In this document: piece by piece, positions 8,100 to 18,912 of the stretch
Position numbering within the stretch: the first letter of the stretch is position 1
Layout of the letters: the number at the start of each line of letters is the position of its first letter
Origin: Sphaeroforma sirkka
Taxonomy: Eukaryota; Opisthokonta; Ichthyosporea; Ichthyophonida
Assembly (NCBI GenBank): GCA_001586965.3
Contig: LUCW03002205.1
Location: 1-25,504, forward strand
DNA length: 25,504 nucleotides
Direction: 5' to 3'
Made by a program: the position numbers and the translations under genes
The notes under the pieces: model-generated
What the model was told of the DNA's origin: nothing
The model's database searches: none
The model's input: the letters and a program-made list of their open reading frames with translations, nothing else

Positions 8100-9370
8100 G
8101 GCTGTACTCAAATCCCACGCTTCCAGGCCTCAACTTTAACAAGCGCGTCCAAAACCCCTAGCAACAAACGTAGAGGCGACCGTTTTAGACGAGACACCTC
8201 GACCCGTTTGAACGAAACCGACACTGCCGGTCCATCATACTCCTCCCTATCTGAAACCGTAAACGGCTGACTGATCTGTGGTTCATACCTCACCCCAGTG
8301 TGAGACAACCGTTCTACATCCTTGGAATCCATAGAAGCGTCAGCGACCGGCTCGTCGTGGCACTGCTGAAACAGCTGGAATTACTGTAAAGCCATCAATA
8401 GTTGCTCCGACCACTCCTGAGCATCCACGAGAGCCTCTGGCACTTCAACCCCATTATCTATGCCACCTGGCACTCACTCCTCTGCCTCGCGCTGTGCCAT
8501 CCGCTGCTGCCAAAACTGGTCTGACAGGTGTTCTTTCGATACACCGAGTGGATCTCCCAGACCATCCGACCTGTCTTCAGGTACCATCCCCGAAGAGCCC
8601 GTCCCCAAACGACGTCCCTGGGACATGCTGTTCTCGACAGGCACGTCACGACATGCAGGGCTCACTGCTCCCTCAGACAGCAACCATGGAATGTCCTCGA
8701 CGGCAGGCCCCATGTTGGCCTCAGTATGGCTGGACCACTTGTACCATCCACTATCGTCACGCAACAGATTACCCCTGAGGACCGGCCCTGTGCTGGCCGT
8801 CGTATCATAATGTCCAGAGTGTTCCGCGCCTAAGCCACTGTCGACCGCAAAACCTGGCCCAGAACAAACCAGGAGTACCCTTGGGCGGGACACTGTCCAC
8901 CAAACCCTGGGACACATGTCCCAGAAAACTACCCAACATACAAGCTTCCACACTGTCAGCACTTACCCGAGACCGGTTGGCATCCACTATCACCGGGGAC
9001 TCCTCGACAACCAGCTCCAGAGCCGTATCCACCGCCTGCATCAACTCTCCTTCACCGTCATCCCCAGCTTCTTCCCGCGGTTCGGCATCCGTCGGCTCCC
9101 GACCGGCCGTGATGCGGGCAAAACTCTCGGCCACCGACTCCATACGACGCTGTTCCTCGTTCTCCTGGCTCGCTCGAAGTTGCTGATGCAAGCAGTCATC
9201 ATCAGTGGAATCCGCCTCCGATGCAGCTGACGCCCTAGCCTGTGCCCGGGTGATTACCGCCAGACATGGTAACGTCGGCCCCATCAAATTTCGGGCCCCA
9301 TACGTCTTAGACGCAACCCACAATCGTCTCCAAAACGCCCGCGGCAAATATTGGAGCGGCACATGGCAAT
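8100..9370 (-). pseudogene. Unidentified acidic coding remnant, possibly retroelement-derived
   Basis: A reading frame of 185 codons (9362 down to 8805) contains a CLAVITRAQARAS segment followed by a long Glu/Asp/Ser-rich region. TRAQAR-type segments occur in linker regions of some Ty3 Pol proteins, which is the only hint of origin. Downstream the reading continues in a second frame (about 8870 to 8474), through a TGA near 8474, then 8458-8390, then to 8108. Each step still has a protein-like composition (for example KEHLSDQFWQQRMAQREAEE). No catalytic motif, zinc finger or membrane segment was seen. It lies immediately beyond the LTR-like block that ends at 9398 and reads away from it. It could be a gag-like first gene of another element, or a decayed host gene. 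Confidence 0.4.
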
Positions 9371-9397
9371 CGCTAGTAAGCAGACCGATGAGGGAAC

Positions 9398-9836
9398 ATC
9401 TGTTAGAGTGCGGTGTAGGGGACTAATAGTAAAGTGCTAAGGTTTCTAAAGTATGGTGCATTCGAATGAATTTATTTATGATCTCACCCTCAGTTATATA
9501 CTGATGGTGTTTGTACTAGTGTTCAGCCACTTGGGTTCGCCAGGGTAAATACTCATATGATCGTATGAGAAACCTTATGCAGAAACGTTAGCACTCGGAT
9601 ATATTTCCTAGAAATAAATATATTATATTCTCTGTTACTATACTCAGTCTCGGACCTCGGCTCTCGGCTAGCCGGTGGCCCGCTGAGAAGAAGTCTCAAA
9701 TTACTCTTACGTTCTCTCGGGCTGACCCACCTATACTTATATTAATTTGAGAACAAGTCCCAAATTACTCTCGGGCTGACGATGTAAAACGTTATCAACG
9801 TCTATAGAAATACGTATATTTCTGTAGTTTCTCAAC
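9398..9836 (-). repeat. LTR-like block, copy 1
   Basis: The block starts TGTTAG and ends CAACA on the plus strand, and so has TG...CA ends on both strands. On the minus strand it follows a short purine run (GGGGA) just after the last reading frame of the second element, so it fits that element's 3' LTR. It is a diverged inverted match to 11831-12200, sharing among others a segment at 9459-9515 (ATTCGAATG to GATGGTGTTTG) and a CGGCTCTCGGCTAGCC segment. Copy 1 carries a partial internal duplication of the CAAATTACTCTCGGGCTGAC region, which copy 2 lacks. Confidence 0.6.
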
Positions 9837-9839
9837 ATC

Positions 9840-10726
9840 CCCATAACGGCGGACCCAGGGCTTGCCATTCTCCCCAAAAATCGTGTCGTGTTGTGGCGGG
9901 ACTATGATAGGTGCATCAGCCAGCAGCGCAACCGCAAACGACTGGAAGTAGGTAAGAAACGCATCTATTCCATCCCACAGAGAACTTGCCCAACAGAATA
10001 TCTTGTCCAGCAGAACCGTATACAAATTGCCACCCCATGTTTCACCACCGGACTCGTCGGACGCATAGTACGGGAAATGCTTGTTATACTTGTTTATCTC
10101 CAGCCCAGGCCACCGCTCCTTAGCCCTTGCTACCCAACGCGGGTTCATGCGTTGGACCTTCCTCTGGCGAGTAAGCCGTACGACCTCCGCTACAGGCAAC
10201 CCCTCGAAAACGATATCCTGGCATAGGCGAAGCATCCGCAGGCTCAGGCAACTCTAACGGCCAACCAATCGCGATTCGACGCAACACCGGTTGCAGCGCT
10301 CGATCAACAAATTCCGGCCCCAACCGGGAAGGGTAGGTGCCATAGCTAGATGTTCCTCTAACAGTTCTTTCGCTAAATCCTTACCTTTCTTCTTATTGCG
10401 CTCCGTCTTCGTCTTCCAGCGATGCAACTGCTCGGTTAGCGAGTCCCCTTCCCGCTCCAAGTACTCCACCAGCTTATCCTACGCCTGGCCCCACGCTACC
10501 TTTGCCTTGTCATACGCGTAAGACGGACCCTTCTTGGCCCGCTTCTGATGAGCTATCTCAGCCGCCCCTTCCGCAATATCTTTCCCCTCTGCACCGAAAC
10601 TGCAACCCCTACAGCGTACTCACTGGTATCAGGGTAGCCATGTAGTTCCTCCTGCGACTCCGGACTGTACAGATATATGTCCTTAGTAAATAGCCACATG
10701 CACCCATCATACGCAATGACACACTC
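9840..10726 (-). pseudogene. C-terminal Pol-side region of the second element, unrecognised
   Basis: After the RT thumb a TAA at 10728-10730 interrupts the frame. Beyond it a segment with MWLFTKDIYLYSPE and GYPDTSEYAVGVAV follows in the same frame. It might be a diverged RNase H (Asp in a D-T-S context), but this is weak. Further frames read a Lys/Glu-rich helix (10469 to about 10300) and then a 146-codon frame (10235 to 9795) rich in Trp, Tyr and Phe. No HHCC, DDE, GPY/F or chromodomain motif is visible, although this is where integrase would be expected. Either integrase was deleted, or the family carries a different C-terminal protein that I do not recognise. Confidence 0.4.
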
Positions 10727-11760
10727 TTAATCCATTTTAAACTTGACACCATCCTTCGTCTGATTCATGAGGGGCACCCGAGTACCACTCAGCCCAGGGA
10801 TAGAGCAACTCCACCAAGCCATCATACAGACAAAGGTGAGTAGCTCGTCCTTATTCTTCGGCAAGCCCAGGCTCACGATGCCCTGCATTCGCTCATCCGT
10901 AATAGTGACGAACCCGTCGTACCAAAGGCGGCCATAAAACAACTTTGGAATGTGCTTAGGAACCGCTATCTGGGACTTTGTCGCATTACACTTGGTCCCC
11001 AACTCAATCGCTGCTAGAACCTTATGTCAGAGCGACTTCCAGTGCCGTAGGTCAGCCTCGTACTCTCTCGGCGTCAACCTCTCCGCCTCGTCAGTTTCCC
11101 CAACCGATAGGACATCCGTCATCCGCGGCAACTCTCGACGAACACTGGAATTCCTTCCTCCTCCTGAAGAACACCACTACTCCTAGAATCACAAAAGCTA
11201 CCTGTGATAGAACGCTGCGCTGAATATCCCATATCTGGCCGGCCACCCGACGATGCCCACAACTGATCCTCCTTCATCTCCCTTATTGGTGCACGTCGCC
11301 TCGTCATCGACAAAACACATAAAGCCTTGCACGTACCTAAAATTATGCTCGCTCCGCTGGGTGTATACTGTGCTGGAACCACGGACAACCCGAATCCCGC
11401 GCCAACACGCTCATAAACCTGACCGTCGCTGGCAATAGACTTCGTCTTATACCGGTCACGCTCATCTATCGTGCATTGGTTAAATCCATTGGCGTTGTCC
11501 GTGATGATAGTCCGGTGAGCGTTATATATATGTGTCCGCAACTCTTCTTCGCTGGGCATGTTGGAGTATCCAGGATGAACCATCGGTTGAGTCCCACGCA
11601 TGCTTGGCACATACGGTAATAATCATCTGTACGTTGTGCCGCCCCTTTTACCTTTTTCGCTAAAATATCCGACGCTAACCCTGTATCAGTATCGGTGCTC
11701 TTCCAGGTGATGCACCGTTCTAGTTCCTTGCCCAGCTTACTGCTCTCTACTCCCTTCCGA
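10727..11760 (-). pseudogene. Reverse transcriptase of the second Ty3-like element, broken
   Basis: From 11760 downward the translation shows a Ty3-type RT. In order it has an N-terminal LGKELERCITW segment, a KKVKG...YYRMCQACVGLN motif, and the catalytic palm segment TIITDNANGFNQCTIDERDRYKTK with its first Asp. The YERVGAGFGLSVVPAQY segment follows, and then FVDD, the Asp-Asp catalytic box, at 11303-11314 in a different frame. The connection/thumb (11002 to 10727) has GIVSLGLPKNKDELLTFV and GTRVPLMNQTKDGVKF. Frame changes occur near 11600 and near 11350, and the stretch 11250-11010 is poorly conserved. The family assignment is firm. The protein cannot be made from this copy. Confidence 0.82.
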
Positions 11761-11761
11761 A

Positions 11762-11826
11762 GTCAGCCTTCAGCCTTTAGTCTTTAGCCTTTAGCCTTCA
11801 GCTTTCAGCCTTTAGCCTTTAGCCCT
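11762..11826. repeat. Degenerate TTAGCCT/TCAGCCT heptamer array
   Basis: About nine tandem 7-bp units alternate between TCAGCCT and TTAGCCT with single changes. The array sits exactly between the start of the RT coding region and the oppositely oriented LTR-like block, with four bases between array and block. Confidence 0.85.
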
Positions 11827-11830
11827 TGAT

Positions 11831-12200
11831 TGTGAAATTGAGGGGGAGTTATTTCTATATACGTTAATAACGGTTTGCATCGTCAGTCCGAGAGCAATTT
11901 GAAGCTTCTTTTCATATTATTTTATTTATAGGACACGGGCCACCGGCTAGCCGAGAGCCGAGGTCCGAGACTGAGTGTAGTAACAGAGCATATGATATAT
12001 TTATTTCTGAAATATTCTGCAAAAGGTTTCTCATACTGTTCGTATGAGTTTTTACCCTGGCCAACCCAAGTGGTTGAACACTAGTACAAACACCATCAGT
12101 ATATAACTGAGGGTGAGATCATAAATAAATTCATTCGAATGCATCATACTTTAGATGCACACTAGCACTTTACTAATAGTCCCCACACCGCACGCTAACC
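11831..12200 (+). repeat. LTR-like block, copy 2, opposite orientation
   Basis: It starts TGTGAAATTG and ends near CGCTAACC on the plus strand. It is homologous, in inverted orientation, to 9398-9836. The flanking five bases (TTGAT and TAGAC) do not match, so no target duplication supports a simple solo-LTR insertion. It interrupts the pol coding order of the second element between the protease linker and RT. Confidence 0.6.
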
Positions 12201-12204
12201 TAGA

Positions 12205-12880
12205 CGGGATGGCATCAGGCCTCGTAGGAATCCGGAAACCAGGACCCTTGGAGAACACGTGGTCCTGATCCTTCCGATATGCACACTTGCGCTAGTGTGC
12301 TTTCATACTCTTCAACTCTTGTTCACTGACCCCAATGCCCTTGGCCATAGCGTCCAGGTGCGAAATAAAAAATTCGCTGCCCTAGATTTCCTCTTCCTGG
12401 AAGGGCATAGTTTCCATATTGAATATGGTCTCCGCGTCGTATATACCAGTGTAGCCGCCGGAACCGGCATCGTACTCGACGCTAAACGAAAAAAAGGAGG
12501 ATCGCTGGTGCGGTCCCATTCTGTAATTGACAGGTTATCTCGTTGGGATAAGAAACCAAGAATCGCCTCCTTCCCAAGCAGAATAATGTCCATGACATAA
12601 AACGATATAGTATCAGTAGTAAACGGACACATGTGGTTAGATATAGTAATATAAACATCTAGAGTTACCACCGCCAGCACCCCATATGCTGGAGAAAGTT
12701 TTAGCGATCTATCGTAAGCCTCAAGCACCTCTCTCAAAATCGGTACCCTCTTTAGATCTTCACATTCCACCACTCGAGTATGTGTCATAGAGGGATACGA
12801 CCTTGTATCACAATACAACGACACAGCAGTGTTTCCTATCCTACCATAGACTGGAGGCCCCTCCCCACAGTTCCGGGTGA
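12205..12880 (-). pseudogene. Aspartic protease and linker of the second element, inactive
   Basis: The active-site region reads LYCDTRSYPSMT. The usual DTG is DTR, explained by one G-to-A change in the third codon of the motif, so the enzyme should be dead. The later hydrophobic hallmark is seen as FYVMDIILLGKEAILGF, where retropepsins have an ILG-like strand. After about 12500 homology moves to the next frame, where an acidic Gly/Tyr/Glu-rich linker with one TAG and one later TAG runs to the edge of the LTR-like block. The 12312-12490 part of the longest single frame is therefore probably not real protein. Confidence 0.6.
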
Positions 12881-12881
12881 G

Positions 12882-14305
12882 TCAATTGTGATTCTGAGGA
12901 TCCGCAGACTGGCTGGCAGACGCTATTACTCCAACCAGAGTCTTCTTGTCCTTACCATTGAGCATAAGAAAATCCGCTCTATAATGATTCCCTCCACAGA
13001 GAAAACATTTCAAATTCGGTGGCACCGAACCACCGCGACTAGACGAACGGGAATTGCCCCTGCTCTCACTCCGTCCACTGGAGTGCAAACGGTCATCACG
13101 GTCGTCCTCCCTAGATTGTCGATCGCGGCTGCCATACGAATTGGACAACTAAGTCGAACCTTCACGCTTGAGCCTATTATCTCTATCGTGTTGACCCCGA
13201 CCCTACTTCCAAGCCGCTTTAGTATCCATGCCTTGATAATTGTCTTCGACAACAAACGTCAGAGCAGCATATCCCCCAAGGCCTTGAAAGATCGTTCGAA
13301 ACGCTAGCCTAGCAGTGCCCTCCAAACAAGTACTGAACATATAGAGTACTAACTTATCAAACTGCTCAATAACCTCACAACATCGAAACTGTACCGCAAT
13401 ATACGTAGGTTTCTCCATCCGTGGATCATTTAGCAACGGAGCCAGCCACTTCTGTACACTATAGCCCAAATTAAAGCGATTTGCTTGGATGTTCTGGTAG
13501 ATCTCCTCCTCGGTATCAATCGACAAAGCATGGTCCACTAGGCTATACTCCTCTATGATCCTCTAGGAATTGGCCGTTATCCTTTTCTTGGCCGTCTCGC
13601 TGATGTTTTCTCCTCTCTCCTTCTCACTGCTGGCATCGGCTTACGCTGCTTCCCTCGCTTGTCGCATCGTTTTCAAACGTTCTACATTCCCGGTTATCAT
13701 AGTATCGCAACCTGTCCCAGACTGGCGCATCGAACTAATCGCACTATCTTGGGAACTAGAAGGTAGCAACGGAGCTTTGCTATAGCTCGACTCATAGGTA
13801 GTCAGGTCAGTCATCTCTTTCTCTTCTTCAGTCTGGTCCAACGACAACTGTAACCCTATGGAACGGACGCCAATAAAGGACAGCTCCTGTGCCATCTCCT
13901 GACGCTGTTTATGTAAAAATAAAAGAACAAATTTTTTAGTCTATTAGCCCACGCTTGGAGCTACACACTCCGTCCTTCATTGAACATCGCTGCACACCAA
14001 AGGTCCTAATAGTATTCTGTTCCGTCCGAAGCAACGCATTGGTGTTAGTGATCTTCGATCGCAACAGATGTTCAACCTCCGGGCCCACTTGTCTCATCAG
14101 TAGAGCGACACACTGGTCCGCGCCTGATGCAGCCCTGTCCTTAGACTTTAGGACCATATCGTATGCTTCCGTGATCTTCGCCTCATCCCACTTATTAAAC
14201 CACTGGTATAGAAAAGTCGTATCTATTTAGTTTCTTGAAAGGCTTTATAACCTTATTGTCACTTTGATGTGATGAATTGTCAGTGCCACTATTAAACCAA
14301 CTCAT
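12882..14305 (-). pseudogene. Gag of the second Ty3-like element, broken
   Basis: Four reading frames follow each other on the minus strand. An N-terminal piece begins MSWFNSGTDN (14305). A helical piece continues YQWFNKWDEAKITEAYDMVL into 14157-13936. A Glu/Ser-rich piece covers 13895-13641. A capsid-like piece covers 13538-13203. An Arg/Ser/Asp-rich tail (13148-12882) ends in a zinc-knuckle remnant, CFLCGGNHYRADF, with the spacing CX2CX3HX4, but the last Cys is Phe (one base change from TGT). Frame changes and stops separate the pieces. Assignment as Gag rests on the knuckle, composition and position before protease; the capsid-like part was not matched to a named family. Confidence 0.6.
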
Positions 14306-14854
14306 AATAGAAAAATTGGTTTTTGGGCGTAATGTGATTTTAATTATCCAGGCAACTAACGTACTCGGTACAACCAATCATAGAGGTCAACACACAAGGA
14401 GTGATAGTTGATGTTCAGTTTATTTGTTGTGCCTCCGAGTTTACTAGTTGAATGATCGGGCACAAATATGTGTTGCTTCCTAAGTATTCTTCTCGTCGTA
14501 GAATTCTTGCCATTGTTGACCACAACACTCCTCCAGGTCTACAACGACACCTACATACGGAGAGGTTCACCAATGTATCCCATCCTCTATCACGCCTCTC
14601 CCACAATCTCTGCTCCTCCAACGTATCGATCATTCTCTAGCTCTCATATCAGCTGTCAATCAACAGAGTACTGATCCCAGTCGGTTCGGTACTACACCAG
14701 TACCGAACTCCAGTACTGTCTAGATCAAATTCTCCTGTTGCGATCTCTTTTGATCGCTGCTTTCCTAAACATACGCAACTGAATTTCCTGGCATATATAG
14801 CTCACAGAGACGGCGTAGAAGCAACGTCTAGAACGAGTTGCACAACCACTTTGA
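14306..14854. other. Non-coding stretch between gag remnant and AT array
   Basis: No gene is supported. On the minus strand this is where the leader and 5' LTR of the second element would lie, but I see no match to the LTR-like blocks. A perfect 10-bp inverted repeat, GTTCGGTACT / AGTACCGAAC with a 5-base loop, lies at 14684-14708. Confidence 0.5.
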
Positions 14855-15343
<489 letters not shown>

Positions 15344-15471
15344 TAAGCCTGAGAGGGGAACTGAATATCACATCAACGAATTTGATTGTGCAAAGAGAAA
15401 ACGTACCCGCAAAATTTGTTGTATACATTTAGTGACTCCTCCCATGTAGGCCATGTACATTAAAAATTATT

Positions 15472-15619
<148 letters not shown>

Positions 15620-15924
15620 GCAGATGAAGCGTTGACCATTGTTTAGAATAATTCCGCCAATCGATTGTACGTGATGAACTCAAACACGGACTAGGTGTTC
15701 TTCTGAACGCAAATAAACAGTAGTGCTGAGCTTAGAAATGTGTAAATGTTTGATTGGGAATGGCAGACCGACGATCTTGGCGGCGATGGTCAAACGGATC
15801 GCATCTATTGCAAATTGGCACTAGCAGAGTGTATATACTTATAGGGCTGAACTTACCTTAATTCAAGTTATTTTCTTCAACATCAGAGAGGGACTTGGGT
15901 TGGGTTATTGTTTTTTTCTCGTAG

Positions 15925-17699
15925 ATATGCATCACATTCAACAACAATGTAGATTTTGAAATGTCTTTGCGAAATCAATATAGCCCCATATTCGGAGGAG
16001 AAAAAGTTAATTACTCGAATGTTTATCTTACAGCAGATGGCTAGACTTGTATTAGGTAAACACTTCTCGAAGGTAGTAGCGTTAGATTGGGTAGACGGGC
16101 ATCTCCAGAGTTGTGTGAAGATTAAATAGTATATGCTGCTTCGGATGTTTATATACCATGCATACTATATTATGTTGGTTCAGTACGTGACATGGAATGT
16201 ACAGATCAATATGAGCGTGCACACATCTACGCACGATCAGGCACTAATCTGTGTGCAGTGGGAAAATGGTGTAAACCTGAAACCCTAAGACATAACACTA
16301 TCGCAATCACAGTAGTCGTAGGAGAATTGTGCTTGTGACGAAAGTACCACAACCTCATAAAACAAACAGAATAATTTTGCTTCCTATATCGTGACGACCC
16401 GCCATTTCTAGTTGCGTGAGATCTGTTGTACTCATGTACCGTAAAGATTAAATAAAACAAATTATTTAATATTGAGGCGGTTGAGGTCGCAGAGTTGTTG
16501 CTATATACCCATGAGGGAATTCCTGGTAATATATTGCTCCGTGTGAGGGTACCTATTTGTGCTGACGTTAATATTGTGTTGAACTTCAAATACTTACTGA
16601 ATCGTTTGCGCAAGATGCTGGCTACTATAACCCAGTGATGGTCCTCGGAAATACAAGCGAGATTGTGGTGGATGTGGTTGTGAGTAGTCGAATTCAATGC
16701 TCGGTGCACGTCTGTGTCAGGAACCTAACTTGATACAACTTGTAGTTTGATTTTGCAACACTTGGGGACCTGTCATCATTTTATCACCTTTTGTGTTGAG
16801 GGTGTTAGAGGGGATGATCTTCAATTGTTTACGAGCAATTACGTTAAATATATTTTATTTGTCTAAGACGACTTGTTTGTCTTTAAACTCAGAGTATATG
16901 TATCGTGAAGTATTTGAACCTAACTTGATACAACTTGTAGTTTGATTTTGCAACACTTGGGGACCTGTCATCATTTTATCACCTTTTTGTGTTGAGGGTG
17001 TTAGGAAGGGATGATCTTCAATTGTTTACGAGCAATTACGTTAAATATATTTTATTTGTCTAAGACGACTTGTTTGTCTTTAAATTCAGAGTATATGTAT
17101 CGTGAAGTATTTGTGGCGATGGAATATGCCTCCTAGCTTGCTTACAACGTATCTTCTTCCCCTCGCAGAGTCAAGTTCTTTTTTTTACATACGTTGCACC
17201 TTGTTGCCATAAAACCAACGACAGAGCTTTGCGATCGAGCATGTCGGAAAATCTGTCAAAACTAGCCCATCAGATGAAATGCCTCCTTCAGAGCGTGTAT
17301 TCACACACGTACTACCCCAGGTTCAGTGTGTTTAACGCTAGATTATGAAAATAATTGTTTGAACGTTTTATATGTTTCTCCTCACGTTCGCGAACCGCCA
17401 AGGTATGGCATTCCTGCTTCCTCGCCTTTATTGATATCCGAACCACAGACTGAGACCCTGCGATGAGATCATTACGTTCAAGTAGTGTATCACCCTCTAA
17501 AAATGACGGACAGTTTCTTCTTTTCATTTCTCAAATCATATATGAAAATTGCTCAAGGAAACTTGTAAATGTCAACGATGTAAACACAACTCGCAAAATA
17601 ATTACAAAGCAGCACTTTGGCTATAACTCAAGTCAGTGAGTGCTATCAAGGCGTGTTTCACATTCGTGTACCGACTACTGCTTATGAACGGCAAGCCAG
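15925..17699 (+). CDS. Exon-like segments of an unidentified multi-exon gene (tentative)
   Basis: Several plus-strand segments have protein-like translations and plausible splice sites. One starts at 15925 after a long pyrimidine tract ending TCGTAG and is open to 16041 (SLRNQYSPIFGGEKVNYS). Others lie at about 16471-16542 (EVAELLLYTHEGIPGN) and about 16617-16730 (YYNPVMVLGNTSEIVVDVVV). The best run is three segments. One opens at 17169 after TTCCCCTCGCAG (SENLSKLAHQMKCLLQSVYS). A second is 17455-17564 (SKNDGQFLLFISQIIYENC), whose GTAAAT donor joins in phase to a third at 17633-17699 (SAIKACFTFVYRLLLMNGKP). The mainly helical content resembles an alpha-solenoid, but I recognise no family. Joins other than the last are uncertain, and the region could hold more than one gene. 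Confidence 0.4.
16721..17112. repeat. Recent direct tandem duplication of 195 bp
   Basis: The unit 16721-16915 is repeated at 16916-17112. The copies differ by one extra T in a T-run (after ATCACC), a small change around GTTAGAGGGG versus GTTAGGAAGGG, and one C/T change, so they are about 98% alike. The start of the unit overlaps the end of an exon-like segment, and the rest looks intronic. Confidence 0.95.
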
Positions 17700-18912
17700 G
17701 TTTTAGTATGTTTAGTATGTTCAGAAAACAATAACTCGAGATTTCGAACAGTATGTTGATAAGTTTGCTGTCTAACTTGGGGCCAATAAATCTCATCACT
17801 AACCTGCTACATAGATAGCCAGCCATCCCATCAATGAATCCAGAAATTCAAAAGCTGTTCTAATTAAATGAAACTTGTCTTGATTTATGTCGCGAGAAAA
17901 AGGGTATCATAAATAGAAGTGGTTAATTGCTATTTGTTATAAGGCATGATAGAGAGAAACTAAAATCTACTGCCTCCTCAACTCTGCTAAAGCGACCTGC
18001 CTGTACGCGCGTATATGCCTACAAGCACTTCAACAGTTAAAGCCACGGTCATGTCTAATAGTCCTTGATGTAGATATTGTCGCGATCTGTATAGATAAAA
18101 TTGATTTTACAAATAGCACATGATTACTTCACTCACATAGTTCTTAAGCAAGATATTTCACACTTAAGTCTACTCCAACTGAAAGCTTGGACTGTAGCGG
18201 TTCTGGCTAATAAATGAGAAATACAAACTTACAGTTCTTTGACTTGAGCCGGTCGATGGTCGTTTAGGCGATGTAAGACATTTTCTTGGAACCCTTTCTA
18301 TTGTGCGTATGGTGACAATGTTATTTTGGACTAATTGAGTGTAAGTCAGGCGAAATTCGCGACTCCAACCGAACAGCAATTTGCACAACACTCACGACTT
18401 CCGCAGTGACATGAGATCGATACGCTGACATTAAATGGACACGTTGGCATGGTGGGAGTGATATGGTCGTTTAAGGCATCGCCTATACTCTTAGAAATAT
18501 ATTACTCAGGATTGCAATAACAGACATGTTATACGTTGTTTACTGTCGAAGCGAATAGTAATGATTCGTAAGCTTTTTGAAGTATTTGTTTGTAGGTGTT
18601 AGATTGAACTCTAGTAGTGTGTTCGTGTACACAGACATTCAGGCGCCAAAAAAAATAAGCAAAACCTTGGTTATCCTTACAGAGTGCTTCAATATCGCTG
18701 TTATTGATATTTCGCCTAGAATTATCATATGGTCGTGAACACGATGTCCTGTAGAAAATATGTAGCGAACAGATGTTAGAATGATACCGCTGATTTTTGT
18801 TTCGTGGTAAATTTTCGAGTAGTTTCTTCTATATTTCTTGTTTTTTATTTCGATAAAACCAGTAAAACATCAAATCGGGAGTGATAACATTCTAATCAAC
18901 GTATTTTGATAG
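17700..18912. other. Stretch with little supported content
   Basis: Apart from a short plus-strand frame at about 17744-17810 (SMLISLLSNLGPINLITNLL), which may be one more exon of the gene to the left, I see nothing supportable. The DNA is AT-rich and looks intronic or intergenic. Confidence 0.4.

Larger units (their letters stand above)
9398..14305 (-). mobile_element. Second Ty3-like retroelement, highly decayed, minus strand
   Basis: Reading on the minus strand gives gag with a zinc-knuckle remnant, an aspartic protease with an altered active site, a linker, a reverse transcriptase, and an unusual C-terminal region. An LTR-like block follows at 9398-9836. Every part needs frame changes or stop read-through, so the copy is dead. 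Between protease/linker and RT lie an oppositely oriented LTR-like block (11831-12200) and a heptamer array (11762-11826). No integrase zinc site or DDE core could be found, and no 5' LTR was recognised above 14305. It may be a nested or rearranged composite of two related elements. Confidence 0.65.

Noticed and set aside
11762..11826. Interstitial telomere repeat
   Set aside because: The unit TTAGCCT/TCAGCCT is not TTAGGG in either orientation, and the array is short and degenerate.
16227..16709. 160-codon minus-strand reading frame
   Set aside because: The plus strand of the same stretch has more protein-like segments, and the minus translation has no recognisable domain. It is probably a shadow.
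17312..17527. Charged 71-codon minus-strand reading frame
   Set aside because: It overlaps the ends of two better plus-strand exon-like segments and lacks a domain. It was left out, though not fully excluded.
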